Assembly: GCA_024698145.1 (NCBI GenBank)
Contig: JAILRO010000047.1
Location: 27,162-91,161 of the forward strand
Direction of reading: 5' to 3'
DNA: 64,000 nucleotides
DNA from: Lachnospiraceae bacterium
Lineage (GTDB): Bacteria > Bacillota > Clostridia > Lachnospirales > Lachnospiraceae
Positions within the stretch are counted from its first letter, which is position 1; the number at the start of each line of letters is the position of its first letter. A program made the translations under genes and the position numbers. The notes beneath the pieces were generated by a model that was not told the origin of the DNA, searched no databases, and worked only from the letters and a program-made list of their open reading frames with translations. Positions 36,180-45,784 of the stretch are shown one piece after another.

Positions 36180-37106
36180 TTATATTTCTTCATCATACGG
36201 CTTTCTTCCGTTAATGATAAGGTCATCAATAGTCGCTACCAACTGACCAATCTCCGGCTTGGAAATCTGTGCATCAGCACCAAGTTTCTCACCTTTACGC
36301 TTCATATCATCATTGATAAGTGATGAGAAAATGACAATCGGAAGGTGTAACAATGCTTCATCGTTACGCACCAGCCTAATCAATCTATGACCATCCATCT
36401 GAGGCATCTCAATATCTGTAATGATACATTTGACACCGTAATCAACACCGTTATTCTTCTTAAGTTCTCTAAGCTTATCCCATGCTTCCTCACCATTTGA
36501 ACAAACATTAATATTAACATATCCGGCCTGTGTAAGAGCATCTGTAACAAGTTTTTGAAGCATCGGTGAATCCTCTGCAAATATAATAGGTGAATTGTTA
36601 CGTTCTCTTTCACCAAGCTTTGCAACCTCTGACATCTTAAGACTTGTCTCCGGACATATCTCCTCAACAATACGCTCAAAATCAAGTACTATAATAAGAT
36701 TCTCAAGCTTCTTTATGATACCTGTTGCAATACCTACTCCCGGAGCGTTAACCGTATTATCCGGCTTAACAATATCACTCCATGATACACGATGTATGCC
36801 CAATACCTGATCAACCTCAAACGCAATATTCAAGTTGTTGAAGTTGGTAATTATAAGCATCTGACCTTTTTGGCCTACTTCCCCAAAACCTAATGCTCTA
36901 CCCAAATTAATTACAGTAATAATCGTATCTCTTGGCATAAAAATACCTTCAATACATGGGTGTGAATTAGGAATCGGTGTAATGTCTGTCATTGAAAGAA
37001 TCTCTCTTACCTTAGCAACATTAATCCCGTAATGGTTACCGTTAATGGTAAACTCAAGAACTTCCAGCTCATTTGTTCCACTTTCCAGCAAAATATTTGT
37101 GTCCAT
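36180..37106 (-). CDS. cheV: Chemotaxis protein CheV (CheW-REC fusion)
   Basis: The product has 308 residues. The N-terminal CheW domain (about 10-160, EVLEFTINGNHYGINVAKVREIL, PCIEGIFMPRDTIITVINLGRALG) is followed by a receiver domain (about 172-300) with IIFAEDSP (acidic pocket), CIITDIEMPQMDGHRL (phospho-Asp) and the Lys in AQISKPEIGQL. CheV couples receptors to CheA and aids adaptation. No other chemotaxis gene is in the window. It starts 18 bp after the lipoprotein gene and is probably co-transcribed with it. Confidence 0.95.
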   Translation of the reverse strand: MDTNILLESGTNELEVLEFTINGNHYGINVAKVREILSMTDITPIPNSHPCIEGIFMPRDTIITVINLGRALGFGEVGQKGQMLIITNFNNLNIAFEVDQVLGIHRVSWSDIVKPDNTVNAPGVGIATGIIKKLENLIIVLDFERIVEEICPETSLKMSEVAKLGERERNNSPIIFAEDSPMLQKLVTDALTQAGYVNINVCSNGEEAWDKLRELKKNNGVDYGVKCIITDIEMPQMDGHRLIRLVRNDEALLHLPIVIFSSLINDDMKRKGEKLGADAQISKPEIGQLVATIDDLIINGRKPYDEEI

Positions 37107-37124
37107 AAATCAAGAACCCCCTTA

Positions 37125-37934
37125 TTATAGTATCGTGATAATATTTTCTTGGTTATTATAGTTGACCTTCAAATCCATAGATTGAAGCTTACTCTTCATG
37201 TCTTCCGATATTTGAAATACAAGAACACCCTCTTGAGTCTCCCCATTAGACAAGGTTGTCTGCATTGTACCAAGATCATTAAGTAGTATCGTCAACATAG
37301 GCTTTGCAGCATTCTTGCTGTTACAAACAAGTTTGTAATCAACATCCTTATCAAGTAATGAAACATTGATATCATCCTGCGTCCCATTAGATACATCAAA
37401 CCGCAAAACCAATAATTGGTAACCTTCTGCGGCATCAAGCGATAAAAACTGTCCTTCTTCATCAGTAGCCGGATAATGATCAGTCACCACGTAATCTTTG
37501 TATGTGATTGACACCCCTTCAACACCCAAAATCTGTGCAATATCGGAAACCCCTGCCGATACCTCTTCGGATGTTTGTTCGTCGACTACACCATCTTCAT
37601 CAGAACCGTCTATATTGCTATCAACAAAATTATCTTCCTGCGTGTCAGCTTCTGTTGTCGCTTCCGTATCTCCAAGATTTTCTTCCGGTAACGCCTCTGT
37701 AGTCTGAGGTTCATTCATCTCATCCTCCAGCGCTTCCTCTTCCATCTCGGTTTCAATCTTATCTCCTTCAGACAACTTGTCATTGTAATTAGGATTATAC
37801 TTAAGCAACATCTCTCCGGCATACTCGGCAATTAATCTTGTTTCATTCTCCGTAAGATCTATAACCTCTGTGCATCCGGTAAGCATTAAGCATGCAAGGA
37901 ACAGTAAAACCAAAGGTAAAAATCTTTTAAGCAT
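37125..37934 (-). CDS. Lipoprotein with acidic linker and Ig-like domain
   Basis: The product has 269 residues. A lipobox LTGC (Cys21) follows a clear signal peptide. A very acidic, Thr/Glu-rich linker (about 60-135) precedes an Ig-like beta domain with GYQLLVLRFDVSNGTQDD and LSNGETQEGVLVFQISED. It shares this plan with the lipoprotein at 31310-32032, so both likely fall in one DUF4352/DUF5067-like group. Its function is unknown. ATG after GGGAAGGG. It heads a likely two-gene unit with cheV. Confidence 0.75.
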   Translation of the reverse strand: MLKRFLPLVLLFLACLMLTGCTEVIDLTENETRLIAEYAGEMLLKYNPNYNDKLSEGDKIETEMEEEALEDEMNEPQTTEALPEENLGDTEATTEADTQEDNFVDSNIDGSDEDGVVDEQTSEEVSAGVSDIAQILGVEGVSITYKDYVVTDHYPATDEEGQFLSLDAAEGYQLLVLRFDVSNGTQDDINVSLLDKDVDYKLVCNSKNAAKPMLTILLNDLGTMQTTLSNGETQEGVLVFQISEDMKSKLQSMDLKVNYNNQENIITIL

Positions 37935-37973
37935 ACCCTTCCCTCTAATCTGATTATAATATTAGATGTTGAC

Positions 37974-38002
37974 ATTATACCACGAATTCAAAGATTCTTC
38001 AA
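37974..38002 (-). promoter_or_regulatory. Sigma-A type promoter of the lipoprotein-cheV unit
   Basis: On the minus strand TTGAAG (37997-38002), a 17-base spacer and TATAAT (37974-37979) overlap the end of the histidine kinase gene. Confidence 0.65.
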
Positions 38003-39522
38003 CATTTTTCGGTAATACAATTTTGTTTCGATTTTTCCAATTCAAAATAAAAAACGACTCCGTTATCAACATTATAAACACCATAATCTCTGCCGTGAAG
38101 CTTCATTGTAGCCGCTACAATCGAGAGTCCGATACCACTTCCTCCATACTCTCGTGTTCTTGCTTTATCAACCTTGTAGAACTTTATCCAAATCTTAGAA
38201 ATCTCATCCTCCGGAATATTATCCCCCTCATTGAACACATTGATTCTGATAACGTCCTCTTTCTCCTCTATTCCGACTTTGACGTGTCCGTTTTCCGGTG
38301 CATAGTGAATTGCATTGGTAAGATAGTTCGAATAAACCTCTTCTATCATAAACTCATCTCCCCATACGCAAACTGCATTTTCGTATAGGAAATCTAAATT
38401 AATATTCTTCTGTTGCAACAAAATATCAGAGGACTGATTAATGTTACTCATAAGCTCAACTATATCAAAGCGCTCAAGAGTTATCTTATCTGTACCAAAC
38501 TCAAGTTCATTAAGAGCCATCAACTTCTTAACCATCATGTTCATGCGGTCAGCCTCATCCATGATAACCTCGCAATAGAAGTCTCTGCTTTCAGGATCAT
38601 CAGAAATATTCTCCTTAAGTCCTTCCGCATATCCCTGAATAAGGGCAATAGGAGTCTTTAGTTCATGCGAAACATGAGAAAGAAACTCTTTTCTCATTTC
38701 ATCAATTTGATTCTTTTTCTCAATATCCTTCGCTAATTTGACATTGGCGGTTTTAAGTTCCGATATTGTAGCTTCTAACTCTTTTGACATAGAGTTTATG
38801 CTGTTTCCAAGTTCGCCAATCTCATCCTGTGAATTGGTTGTAACCCTCGTATCAAAATCAAGTTGCGACATTTTCTTGGCAGCAACTGCCATTTCATGAA
38901 TGGGTTTCACATAATAATTGCTTGCCACAAACATTGCAATGCAACCAATAATAATTGAAAAAACACCAACATACGAATAAAGTGCAAGCGTTATCTTAAC
39001 GTTATCATCAAGTCTCGCTCCCGAAGAACGCAAAGCAATCAGACTGCCATCATCCAAGACACCGGTCAAATCATAAAACTCTCCATTCATTGTGGAATCG
39101 TAATTTTTCGTAAATTGATATCTTCCCTTGTTACCGTCAATTAGCAACTCACTAAGTCCGAGCTCATCCTGTCCCTGTAAAAGAGATGCTAGTGATTGCA
39201 TGCTCTCAAGCATTTTGTTCTCTTCATTAATATTGGTGTATCTTGTACCATCACTCACATCAAGGATAAATACGGAAATATCACCTCGTGACATTATCGT
39301 ATTGAGTAAGTCCGTCGTCTGTTGTCTGTCTTTTCTTTCTGTCGAAAAAACAACATTTACATCATCATAAATACCAATCATTCTCTGTTTTAATCGTCCT
39401 ACAAAGAAATGTCTGATACTAAGCCACGTAATCGCTACCGAACCGAATATGGTAAGCGCCATAAGCACCATCAAAAGCATTGTAAGTTTAAATCTTAATG
39501 AATGTTTGATTTTCTTTTTCAT
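37999..39522 (-). CDS. Membrane sensor histidine kinase
   Basis: The product has 507 residues. Two membrane helices (about 12-32 and 180-205, ALYSYVGVFSIIIGCIAMFVAS) enclose an extracellular sensor of about 145 residues. A HAMP domain follows (about 205-260), then the phospho-acceptor helix HVSHELKTPIALIQGYAEGL and an ATP-binding domain with NYLTNAIHYAPENGHV, FNEGDNIPEDEIS and EYGGSGIGLSIV. The H-E-x-[ST]-P core is intact. It pairs with the response regulator gene, which ends two bases before it. The stimulus cannot be told. Confidence 0.95.
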   Translation of the reverse strand: MKKKIKHSLRFKLTMLLMVLMALTIFGSVAITWLSIRHFFVGRLKQRMIGIYDDVNVVFSTERKDRQQTTDLLNTIMSRGDISVFILDVSDGTRYTNINEENKMLESMQSLASLLQGQDELGLSELLIDGNKGRYQFTKNYDSTMNGEFYDLTGVLDDGSLIALRSSGARLDDNVKITLALYSYVGVFSIIIGCIAMFVASNYYVKPIHEMAVAAKKMSQLDFDTRVTTNSQDEIGELGNSINSMSKELEATISELKTANVKLAKDIEKKNQIDEMRKEFLSHVSHELKTPIALIQGYAEGLKENISDDPESRDFYCEVIMDEADRMNMMVKKLMALNELEFGTDKITLERFDIVELMSNINQSSDILLQQKNINLDFLYENAVCVWGDEFMIEEVYSNYLTNAIHYAPENGHVKVGIEEKEDVIRINVFNEGDNIPEDEISKIWIKFYKVDKARTREYGGSGIGLSIVAATMKLHGRDYGVYNVDNGVVFYFELEKSKQNCITEKC

Positions 39523-39523
39523 A

Positions 39524-40207
39524 CTATTCCTCTTCTACAGAAAACTTATATCCCATTCCCCATATGGTTTTGATGTAATCTCCACACTCACCTAATTTGC
39601 TGCGAAGCTTTTTGACATGCGTGTCAATCGTTCTTGCATCGCCAAAATAATCATAGTTCCACACATTATTGAGAATCTTTTCTCTTGAAAGTGCCACACC
39701 TTGATTAACAACAAAATAATTAAGAAGTTCAAACTCCTTGTAACTTAAGTCAACAAACTTGCCACAAACCTTAACCGTATGGGCTGATATATCCATTTCA
39801 ATATCACCCGCAGTCAAACATTCTTCTTTTGCAATTCCTGATGTTCTTCTAAGTATCGCATCAACTCTTGCAACAAGTATTTTAGGACTGAACGGCTTTG
39901 AAATATATTCATCAACACCAAGTTCAAAGCCTAAAAGTTCGTCACTCTCATCCCCCTTTGCAGTAAGCATTATGATTGGAACATTAGAAAGCGCTCTAAT
40001 CTCCTTACAGACCTGCCAGCCATCCATTTTAGGCATCATTACGTCCAATATAATCAAGGCGATATCTTTGTCTTCAACAAACATATCAACGGCCTGCTCG
40101 CCGTCTGCCGCCTCTAAAACAATATAATCTTTTTTTACAAGAAAGTCTCTGACAAGTTTTCTCATTCTACTCTCATCATCGACTACAAGTATTTTTATAC
40201 GATTCAT
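39524..40207 (-). CDS. OmpR/PhoB-family response regulator
   Basis: The product has 227 residues. The receiver domain shows VVDDESRMR, the phospho-Asp in LIILDVMMPKMDGWQ, MLTAKGDE and the Lys in YISKPFSPKIL. The C-terminal winged helix ends with LSREKILNNVWNYDYFGDARTIDTHVKKLR and TIWGMGYKF. The second ATG (40207) has better spacing from GGAGG than the first (40210). It probably forms an operon with the sensor kinase. Confidence 0.95.
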   Translation of the reverse strand: MNRIKILVVDDESRMRKLVRDFLVKKDYIVLEAADGEQAVDMFVEDKDIALIILDVMMPKMDGWQVCKEIRALSNVPIIMLTAKGDESDELLGFELGVDEYISKPFSPKILVARVDAILRRTSGIAKEECLTAGDIEMDISAHTVKVCGKFVDLSYKEFELLNYFVVNQGVALSREKILNNVWNYDYFGDARTIDTHVKKLRSKLGECGDYIKTIWGMGYKFSVEEE

Positions 40208-40231
40208 CATACACCTCCAAATAAACGAAAA

Positions 40232-40264
40232 ATAAATCAGGGGACAAGATTAATCCATGTCCCC
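40232..40264 (-). terminator. Terminator after the 182-residue protein gene
   Basis: GGGGACA pairs with TGTCCCC over an 11-base loop. The following minus-strand bases are T-rich but interrupted (TGATTTATTTTTC), so efficiency is uncertain. Confidence 0.55.
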
Positions 40265-40297
40265 TTAATATAGCACTTATTTATGGTAAAAATGTGT

Positions 40298-40846
40298 CTA
40301 TTCTTTGATATTAAGTTCTTTTTCTTTCTCTTTTACGGCAGCCTCTCTGGCTTCTAACTCCTCCGCCCAACCGGAATACTTATTAAGGAGCTTATTCTCC
40401 GTATTAACGTAATGCACATCCGGGTTAACAAATGCAATAACAAACATACCTACAATCATTACAACAAGCGCAATAATAACTATAGCCATTTTCTTGCGAC
40501 TCAACATTAAGTTGTTAACCTTTTCTTCTAACGCTTCTCTCTTGATATCTTCAAAGATAGTTTTGGACGATTTTGTAGAAAATGTTATTGGCGGCAATTC
40601 TTCTTCTGCATATCCGAAGTCATTGATAAGATGGGTTCTTAACTCATGCAGAAAATTGACACCAACAAGTGTCTTGAACATATCCCTTTCTATCAACTTA
40701 CTGTAAAGAGAAAAAGATGCATTCGCATCTGTCAAGGGTGTCTTCTGTTTGATAATTTCAATATTCTTTTGTTCTTTGGCTGCTAACTCGGCATCAGCCT
40801 TATTAGAAAAAACAAAGCCGTCAACAACAAATGAATTCTCTTCCAT
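40298..40846 (-). CDS. Unknown single-pass membrane protein
   Basis: The product has 182 residues. A soluble start (VDGFVFSNKADAELAAKEQKNI), which resembles a short beta plus helix unit, is followed by a middle helix-rich part. A membrane helix (MAIVIIALVVMIVGMFVIAF, about 119-138) precedes a C-terminal coiled coil full of E/K. The N-terminus should be cytoplasmic. The function is unknown. Its ATG lies 30 bases after the mature tmRNA 3' end, with only TTTTTATTAAG between, so read-through from the tmRNA gene is possible. Confidence 0.7.
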   Translation of the reverse strand: MEENSFVVDGFVFSNKADAELAAKEQKNIEIIKQKTPLTDANASFSLYSKLIERDMFKTLVGVNFLHELRTHLINDFGYAEEELPPITFSTKSSKTIFEDIKREALEEKVNNLMLSRKKMAIVIIALVVMIVGMFVIAFVNPDVHYVNTENKLLNKYSGWAEELEAREAAVKEKEKELNIKE

Positions 40847-40876
40847 AAGACATCTTCCTTCATTACTTAATAAAAA

Positions 40877-41218
40877 TGGAGCTGGGGGGAATCGAACCCC
40901 CGTCCGAAAACTCTTCCATCATGGCATCTCCCATTACAGTCGATTTACAGACATTCCCTCAACCAATTGCCAACCGACAGGCTATCAGTCTTGGTAGCTT
41001 CATAATTCTTTTGATGTGTCAAAGCTTTCACAACAAAGTTCCCCGCTGTTTTGATGCCTTATCCTAAGCCACGAGCTAACTTAGGTAAGACAGCTGCCAT
41101 TAGGCAGCGTACGCTAACTTATTGTCTGCGTTTATATTTAATTCCGAGTTTTTAGATGGTCCCGGACCATCAATGGCTTCCATGATTTCTAAATCCCCGT
41201 CGAAACCAGTACAACCCC
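40877..41218 (-). ncRNA. ssrA: Transfer-messenger RNA (tmRNA)
   Basis: The RNA is 342 nt. The 5' end GGGGTTG pairs with CAGCTCC at the 3' end; the T-arm reads GGGGGTTCGATTCCCCC. CCA is not encoded and must be added. Downstream of the tRNA-like 5' part come the pseudoknots and the tag frame, where GCA (resume codon) GAC AAT AAG TTA GCG TAC GCT GCC TAA gives the tag ADNKLAYAA after the charged Ala. It rescues stalled ribosomes and marks peptides for proteolysis. smpB is 0.6 kb upstream. Confidence 0.97.
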
Positions 41219-41248
41219 TTAGATTGACTGATTTGAAACTTATGTTTC

Positions 41249-41276
41249 ATTATATATATCGTAACCACTTTACAAA
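41249..41276 (-). promoter_or_regulatory. Possible tmRNA promoter
   Basis: On the minus strand TATAAT (41249-41254) has a weak TTTGTA 16 bases upstream (41271-41276). The start would lie about 24 bases before the mature 5' end. The -35 box falls in the hairpin described next. Confidence 0.35.
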
Positions 41277-41289
41277 ATGTAAAGTGGTT
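41263..41289. other. Perfect 12-bp hairpin between the tmRNA gene and a membrane protein gene
   Basis: AACCACTTTACA pairs perfectly with TGTAAAGTGGTT around AAA. No T run follows on either strand, so it is not a classic terminator. It overlaps the -35 region of the possible tmRNA promoter and lies just after the stop of the upstream gene. Confidence 0.7.
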
Positions 41290-41302
41290 GATATCAAAAC
41301 AA

Positions 41303-41704
41303 TTATTTTTCTGACGCTGCTTCTGTATCTGCCTCTGTAGTATCTTCAGAAGTCTCTTCTGAAGTAGCCTCTGCTTCTGAAGTATCCTCACTTGATTCCT
41401 CTGATGACTCTTCAGACGTATCATCTGCAGCTGCCTGCTTTGCAGCATCTATCAACTTAACTGTAGTAAGTTCTTCACTGTGATTCTCTTCAATATAGTC
41501 ACCTACAAACGACTGTAATGTTGAATCACCTACGAACTTAGGTATCTTTCTGTATATATTGATTCCGAGTGGCACACCGATAATTACACCGATAACAATT
41601 GCTGCTGTAACACATTTTGCTGCAATTCTTGCTTTTCTCTTCTTCTCGAGTGCTTTTCTGTTTTTCTTTTCGTACTTTCTTCTGTCAACTTTCTCCTGAC
41701 TCAT
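41303..41704 (-). CDS. Small single-pass membrane protein with Ser/Glu-rich tail
   Basis: The product has 133 residues. A basic cytoplasmic head (RRKYEKKNRKALEKKRKAR) precedes a membrane helix (CVTAAIVIGVIIGVPLGINI, about 31-50), a short folded region (FVGDSTLQSFVGDYIEEN), and a low-complexity tail of Ser/Glu/Thr (about 90-133). No family is recognised. It lies between smpB and ssrA, in the minus direction. Start ATG after AGGAGG. Confidence 0.75.
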   Translation of the reverse strand: MSQEKVDRRKYEKKNRKALEKKRKARIAAKCVTAAIVIGVIIGVPLGINIYRKIPKFVGDSTLQSFVGDYIEENHSEELTTVKLIDAAKQAAADDTSEESSEESSEDTSEAEATSEETSEDTTEADTEAASEK

Positions 41705-41794
41705 AATTGCCTCCTGATTATTTCAAAGTCTAGTATAGAATACCACATTTCAATCAAAAATGAAATACTAATTTTACTAATTATCGGTTGTTCA

Positions 41795-42268
41795 TCAACC
41801 TTTCACATTTCGTATTTTAAACTCTTTTTCTGCTTCGCGCTTCATATCCTTCTTGGCTATATCCTTGCGCTTATCATAGAGTTTCTTACCTCTTGCAAGA
41901 CCTATTTCAACCTTAACAAGACTGTCTTTAAAATACACGCGAAGCGGAACAATGGTATAACCTTTCATCTTGGCCTGTCCCATAATTTTGTTGATCTCAT
42001 ATTTGTGAAGCAACAGTTTTCGCGGTCTTAAAGGATCTTTGTTAAATATATTACCCTTTTCATACGGCGAAATATGCATCTGACGAATTATAACCTCTCC
42101 GTTTTCAACCGCAACAAATGCTTCCTTTATGCTACACTGTCCCATTCGAAGAGACTTCACTTCTGTTCCGGCAAGCGAAATCCCAGCCTCAAACTTCTCG
42201 TCTATAAAATAATCAAAATATGCTTTTTTGTTGTTAGCAATCAATCGTTCACCTTTTTGCTTCGGCAT
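41795..42268 (-). CDS. smpB: SsrA-binding protein SmpB
   Basis: The product has 157 residues, the usual size. Motifs [41 protein letters not shown] and [12 protein letters not shown] plus a basic C-terminal tail identify SmpB, which binds tmRNA and carries it to stalled ribosomes. ATG after AGAGGTGAG. It lies 11 bp after rnr and 0.6 kb before ssrA, so the trans-translation genes form one cluster. Confidence 0.98.
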   Translation of the reverse strand: MPKQKGERLIANNKKAYFDYFIDEKFEAGISLAGTEVKSLRMGQCSIKEAFVAVENGEVIIRQMHISPYEKGNIFNKDPLRPRKLLLHKYEINKIMGQAKMKGYTIVPLRVYFKDSLVKVEIGLARGKKLYDKRKDIAKKDMKREAEKEFKIRNVKG

Positions 42269-42279
42269 TTTCTCACCTC

Positions 42280-44433
42280 TTATTCCACATATAGTTCAAA
42301 ATCTATTGTCCTTAGCTGTTTATCAACTCTCACAGCCTGCACCACAACCTTCTGTCCGATTCTGTAAGTCGTACCTGTCTGCTTTCCGACAATAATCATA
42401 TTGTGTTCATCGTACAGATAAAAATCATCCGGAATGGATGCCATACGAACCAGACCTTCAACCGTATTAGGCAATTCCACAAAGAAACCATAATCCGTAA
42501 CACCTGAAATGATTCCTTCAAAAACCTCACCCAAATGCTTCGTCATATATTGAACTTTCTTTAATTTTTCAACTTCCCTTTCAGTCTCTTGCGCAATTCT
42601 TTCTCTTCTGGAATTGTCAAAAGAAACCTCCGGCAAAAGGTTATTATAATGCATTATTCGTTTGTCCGTCAATTCACCGTGAAGATTCTCTTTGATAATC
42701 CTATGAATCTGCAAATCCGGATAACGCCTTATAGGCGATGTAAAATGACAATAGTACTTTGCAGCAAGTCCAAAATGTCCTGAACACTCTGTTGAATACT
42801 TTGCACGCTGCATACTTCTTAAAGTCATTCTGCTTATAAAGCCTTCTTCCTCTGTTCCCTCTATTTTTTTGAGCAATTTCTGTATTTCTTTCGGATAAAT
42901 CTTTTCGCTATTAAACTTCAAATTATACCCAAAACCACTTATTACCTTAACAAGCTTCTCGTACTTTTCTTTGTCAGGTTCTTCATGAACACGAAACTCA
43001 AAAGGAAGCTCCTGCCAGTAAAAGTCCTCGGCAACGGTTTCATTTGCAAGAAGCATAAAATCCTCAATTATCATATGCGCAAGATTTCTCTGTCTTACAC
43101 CAATTTCAATCGGCACACCGTCATCTGACAAAGTAATGCTTGCTTCCGGAAAATCAAAATCTATCGAGCCTCTCTTCATTCTCTTTTCCCTGATTAACCC
43201 TGACAGAGAAAGCATATTCTCAAACATCTCAATATAATCATCATATTCCGGCTCTTCCTCTATAGTCTCCGGATTGATGTCGCAATCTTTAATCGCACCG
43301 GATTTTACCAGAAGTTCGTAAACCTTATCATACGTCATACGCTTATCAACGCGAATAACCGTTTCCGCAATCTTATGCCCTGTAACATTACCTTCTTTGT
43401 CGACATCCATAATACATGAAAGCGCAAATCTGTCACAACCGGCATTTAATGAACATATGCCGTTAGAAAGCTTATGTGGAAGCATTGGAATAACACGGTC
43501 AGCCAGATACACACTCGTACCACGCTTTAATGCTTCCCTATCAAGTGCCGAATATTCCTTAACATAGTGCGATACATCCGCGATATGCACGCCAAGCGTA
43601 TATCCGTCACTTTTCTTTTCTATAGAAACCGCATCATCAAGGTCTTTTGCATCTGCACCATCGATAGTTACCATCTTAACATTCCTAAGATCAAGTCGGT
43701 TATCGCATCCACTTACATCAATCTCATCAGGCACGGCTGCAACTTCATTCATAACCTCTTGTGAGAACTCGACATCCAATCCGTATGCTCTTATAATCGA
43801 GAGAATATCTACACCGGGATCATTTACATGACCAAGCACCTCAATAATTTCTCCCTCCGGCTTATGATTCTTATCGCCGTAATTGGTTATCTTTGCAACA
43901 ACCTTGTGTCCTGTTACCGCATCCATCGATTTTCTTTTTGGAATGTAAATGTCTTCCCCAAGTTTTCTGTCATCGGCAACGACAAAACCAAAGTTCTTTC
44001 GTTTTTGAAAATATCCAACAACATAAGAATTGGCGCGTTCTACTATATTAACAACCTCCGCCTCTTTTCTCTTGCCATAGGACGAAACAAGCGGTTTTAT
44101 AACAACTTTGTCTCCATTCATTGCACCTTTTGAAAAACGAGCGGATATGTAATAATCATCCTTCTCGCCCTCAACGGCAACAAATCCAAAGCCTTTTTGA
44201 TTTCCTGTGTAGGTACCGATAAATGTGTGACCTGACGTCGACTCGTATTTGCCTCGCTTTGACAAAAACACTTTTCCCTCATCAACAAGTTCCTTAAGCA
44301 TCTGCCTAAACTCATCCCTGTTTTCCTTCGGCACCTGCAACAAAAAAGCAAGTTCCTTCTGCTTTAACGGCTTGTAGTGCTTGTCATTTATCAATTGTAA
44401 TATTTTATTTTTGTTCTTTTCGTAATCTGACAT
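42280..44433 (-). CDS. rnr: Ribonuclease R
   Basis: The product has 717 residues, the normal length. It is a 3'-5' exonuclease of the RNB family that degrades structured RNA and mRNA freed by trans-translation. An N-terminal winged helix precedes cold-shock domains ([16 protein letters not shown]), the catalytic RNB domain with [16 protein letters not shown] (Asp ligands) and the S1 domain near the end ([16 protein letters not shown]). ATG after GAAGG. It sits between secG and smpB, a common Firmicutes order. Confidence 0.97.
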   Translation of the reverse strand: MSDYEKNKNKILQLINDKHYKPLKQKELAFLLQVPKENRDEFRQMLKELVDEGKVFLSKRGKYESTSGHTFIGTYTGNQKGFGFVAVEGEKDDYYISARFSKGAMNGDKVVIKPLVSSYGKRKEAEVVNIVERANSYVVGYFQKRKNFGFVVADDRKLGEDIYIPKRKSMDAVTGHKVVAKITNYGDKNHKPEGEIIEVLGHVNDPGVDILSIIRAYGLDVEFSQEVMNEVAAVPDEIDVSGCDNRLDLRNVKMVTIDGADAKDLDDAVSIEKKSDGYTLGVHIADVSHYVKEYSALDREALKRGTSVYLADRVIPMLPHKLSNGICSLNAGCDRFALSCIMDVDKEGNVTGHKIAETVIRVDKRMTYDKVYELLVKSGAIKDCDINPETIEEEPEYDDYIEMFENMLSLSGLIREKRMKRGSIDFDFPEASITLSDDGVPIEIGVRQRNLAHMIIEDFMLLANETVAEDFYWQELPFEFRVHEEPDKEKYEKLVKVISGFGYNLKFNSEKIYPKEIQKLLKKIEGTEEEGFISRMTLRSMQRAKYSTECSGHFGLAAKYYCHFTSPIRRYPDLQIHRIIKENLHGELTDKRIMHYNNLLPEVSFDNSRRERIAQETEREVEKLKKVQYMTKHLGEVFEGIISGVTDYGFFVELPNTVEGLVRMASIPDDFYLYDEHNMIIVGKQTGTTYRIGQKVVVQAVRVDKQLRTIDFELYVE

Positions 44434-44474
44434 AATCCTTCACCAATATAAACTTCCCACATCTTATGCGTAAC

Positions 44475-44507
44475 AAAAAAATAGCTGCTACATAGTATGT
44501 AGCAGCA
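44475..44507 (-). terminator. Rho-independent terminator between secG and rnr
   Basis: GCTGCTACATA pairs with TATGTAGCAGC and is followed by TATTTTTTT on the minus strand, 12 bases after the secG stop. Confidence 0.9.
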
Positions 44508-44518
44508 GTCATTATCTA

Positions 44519-44761
44519 TTAGTTCAATACCTTAGAACTTATAAGCAATGCAATTCCCAAGAATAAAATAACAAGAATCGTTGTAGCTAAAACAAGATAT
44601 GCTTCCTTGGAACGACCTTTGTTCTTGCTCCAGTAAGTATCACCTGCTGCAGCTCCACCGGCCAAACTACCCAATCCGTTATCCTTAGACTCCTGAGCTA
44701 ATACTATTATAGTTATTATTACACATATTATCATAAACACAATTGTTAATGCTGTTTTCAT
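44519..44761 (-). CDS. secG: Preprotein translocase subunit SecG
   Basis: The product has 80 residues with two membrane helices (about 4-20 and 57-75). It contains IVLAQESKDNGLGSLAGG, the typical SecG loop after the first helix. SecG assists SecYE in protein export. The strong site AAGGAGG precedes the ATG by nine bases. It lies upstream of rnr, its usual Firmicutes neighbour. Confidence 0.95.
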   Translation of the reverse strand: MKTALTIVFMIICVIITIIVLAQESKDNGLGSLAGGAAAGDTYWSKNKGRSKEAYLVLATTILVILFLGIALLISSKVLN

Positions 44762-44800
44762 TACAAACTTTCCTCCTTATCTCAAAACTCACTATTCCGT

Positions 44801-44829
44801 ATGATACCACAATAAAATCATATTGGCAA
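44801..44829 (-). promoter_or_regulatory. Sigma-A type promoter of secG
   Basis: On the minus strand TTGCCA (44824-44829), a 17-base spacer and TATCAT (44801-44806) lie 39 bases before the ATG. Confidence 0.75.
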
Positions 44830-44872
44830 GGACAAATTTATTTTCCTTAAGTTGAGTTTTCAAGATTCATAA

Positions 44873-45739
44873 TTATTGTTTGTTAGTTGCCGCCTTATAA
44901 TCATTTCTGATCATATCTTTAAGCTTCAGTGATAACTTCTTAATAGTAGGCGATATATTCTTATTGGCTATAATTGGGTATATGTATTTGGCAGCCTCTT
45001 TGTACTTACCCTTTCTGTAGGCAAGATATGAAAGAAGGTACTCGACAGTAGTCTCCTCCATTCCACAAATTGGATAATCCTCACTTGTATTAGCCATAGA
45101 AAAACCTTCGTAAGCGTTATCAAGGCACTCATCTTCATCAGCCTCTAACTGCTTCTTTTGCTCCTCGGTAAGCGACTCACCCTCTGACTCAAGTTTTCCT
45201 CTGATTACCCATGCAAGTTTCAAACAAGTGTAGGCTTTCTTACTATTCTTAGCCTGTGTTACAACATCGCAAAGCAAAGCCATCTTATATCTGACAATCG
45301 CTTCATCATAACTGTACACCAACCCGTCAGTTTCAAGTCCCACGAATTGAGGTGTAATCTTGTCCTGAACCTTGACCACCTGCATAGTATCAATATCATT
45401 AAATGATGTAGCAAGGGAAGCATATCCGCATATAGGGCAAACAAGCGCCTCATACTTAATAGGATCAATACCCTCGTATTTGGGTCTTAAATCAATCCCC
45501 TGTCCGAGCGGTCTCATTTTAGATGCAAAAATTGCAGGTGCATCAAAATCAAGCCCGCAACACGGACACTCAATATTCTTCTCATAGAGATAGTCTTCTT
45601 CTTCAGGGATTTTCTCTTTCTCTTCAAAATCTTCTATCTCTTCGGTCTCGTCAACCATTTCAAGATCCTTCTTTTTGAACACTTCGATATCGTCTTCGTT
45701 TTCAAAACCAAGAGAACTCAAATCCGAAAATAAACCCAT
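44873..45739 (-). CDS. DUF2225 family protein
   Basis: The product has 288 residues. An acidic start is followed by two zinc-ribbon CxxC pairs (NIECPCCGLDF and ALVCPICGYAS) and then a helical-repeat region (YKMALLCDVVTQAKNSKKAY, TVEYLLSYLAYRKGKYKEAAKYI) resembling TPRs. This is the DUF2225 layout, whose biochemical role is unknown. The frame starts at a TTG (45745), but the ATG at 45739 is better placed after GGGG. It lies 45 bp after gpmI on the same strand. Confidence 0.85.
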   Translation of the reverse strand: MGLFSDLSSLGFENEDDIEVFKKKDLEMVDETEEIEDFEEKEKIPEEEDYLYEKNIECPCCGLDFDAPAIFASKMRPLGQGIDLRPKYEGIDPIKYEALVCPICGYASLATSFNDIDTMQVVKVQDKITPQFVGLETDGLVYSYDEAIVRYKMALLCDVVTQAKNSKKAYTCLKLAWVIRGKLESEGESLTEEQKKQLEADEDECLDNAYEGFSMANTSEDYPICGMEETTVEYLLSYLAYRKGKYKEAAKYIYPIIANKNISPTIKKLSLKLKDMIRNDYKAATNKQ

Positions 45740-45784
45740 AGCCAATACCCCACAATCGCAAAAAGTTTCCGGGTTACAATAAAC

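Noticed and set aside
40876-41067. Plus-strand open frame of 63 codons
   Set aside because: It is the complement of the tmRNA gene.
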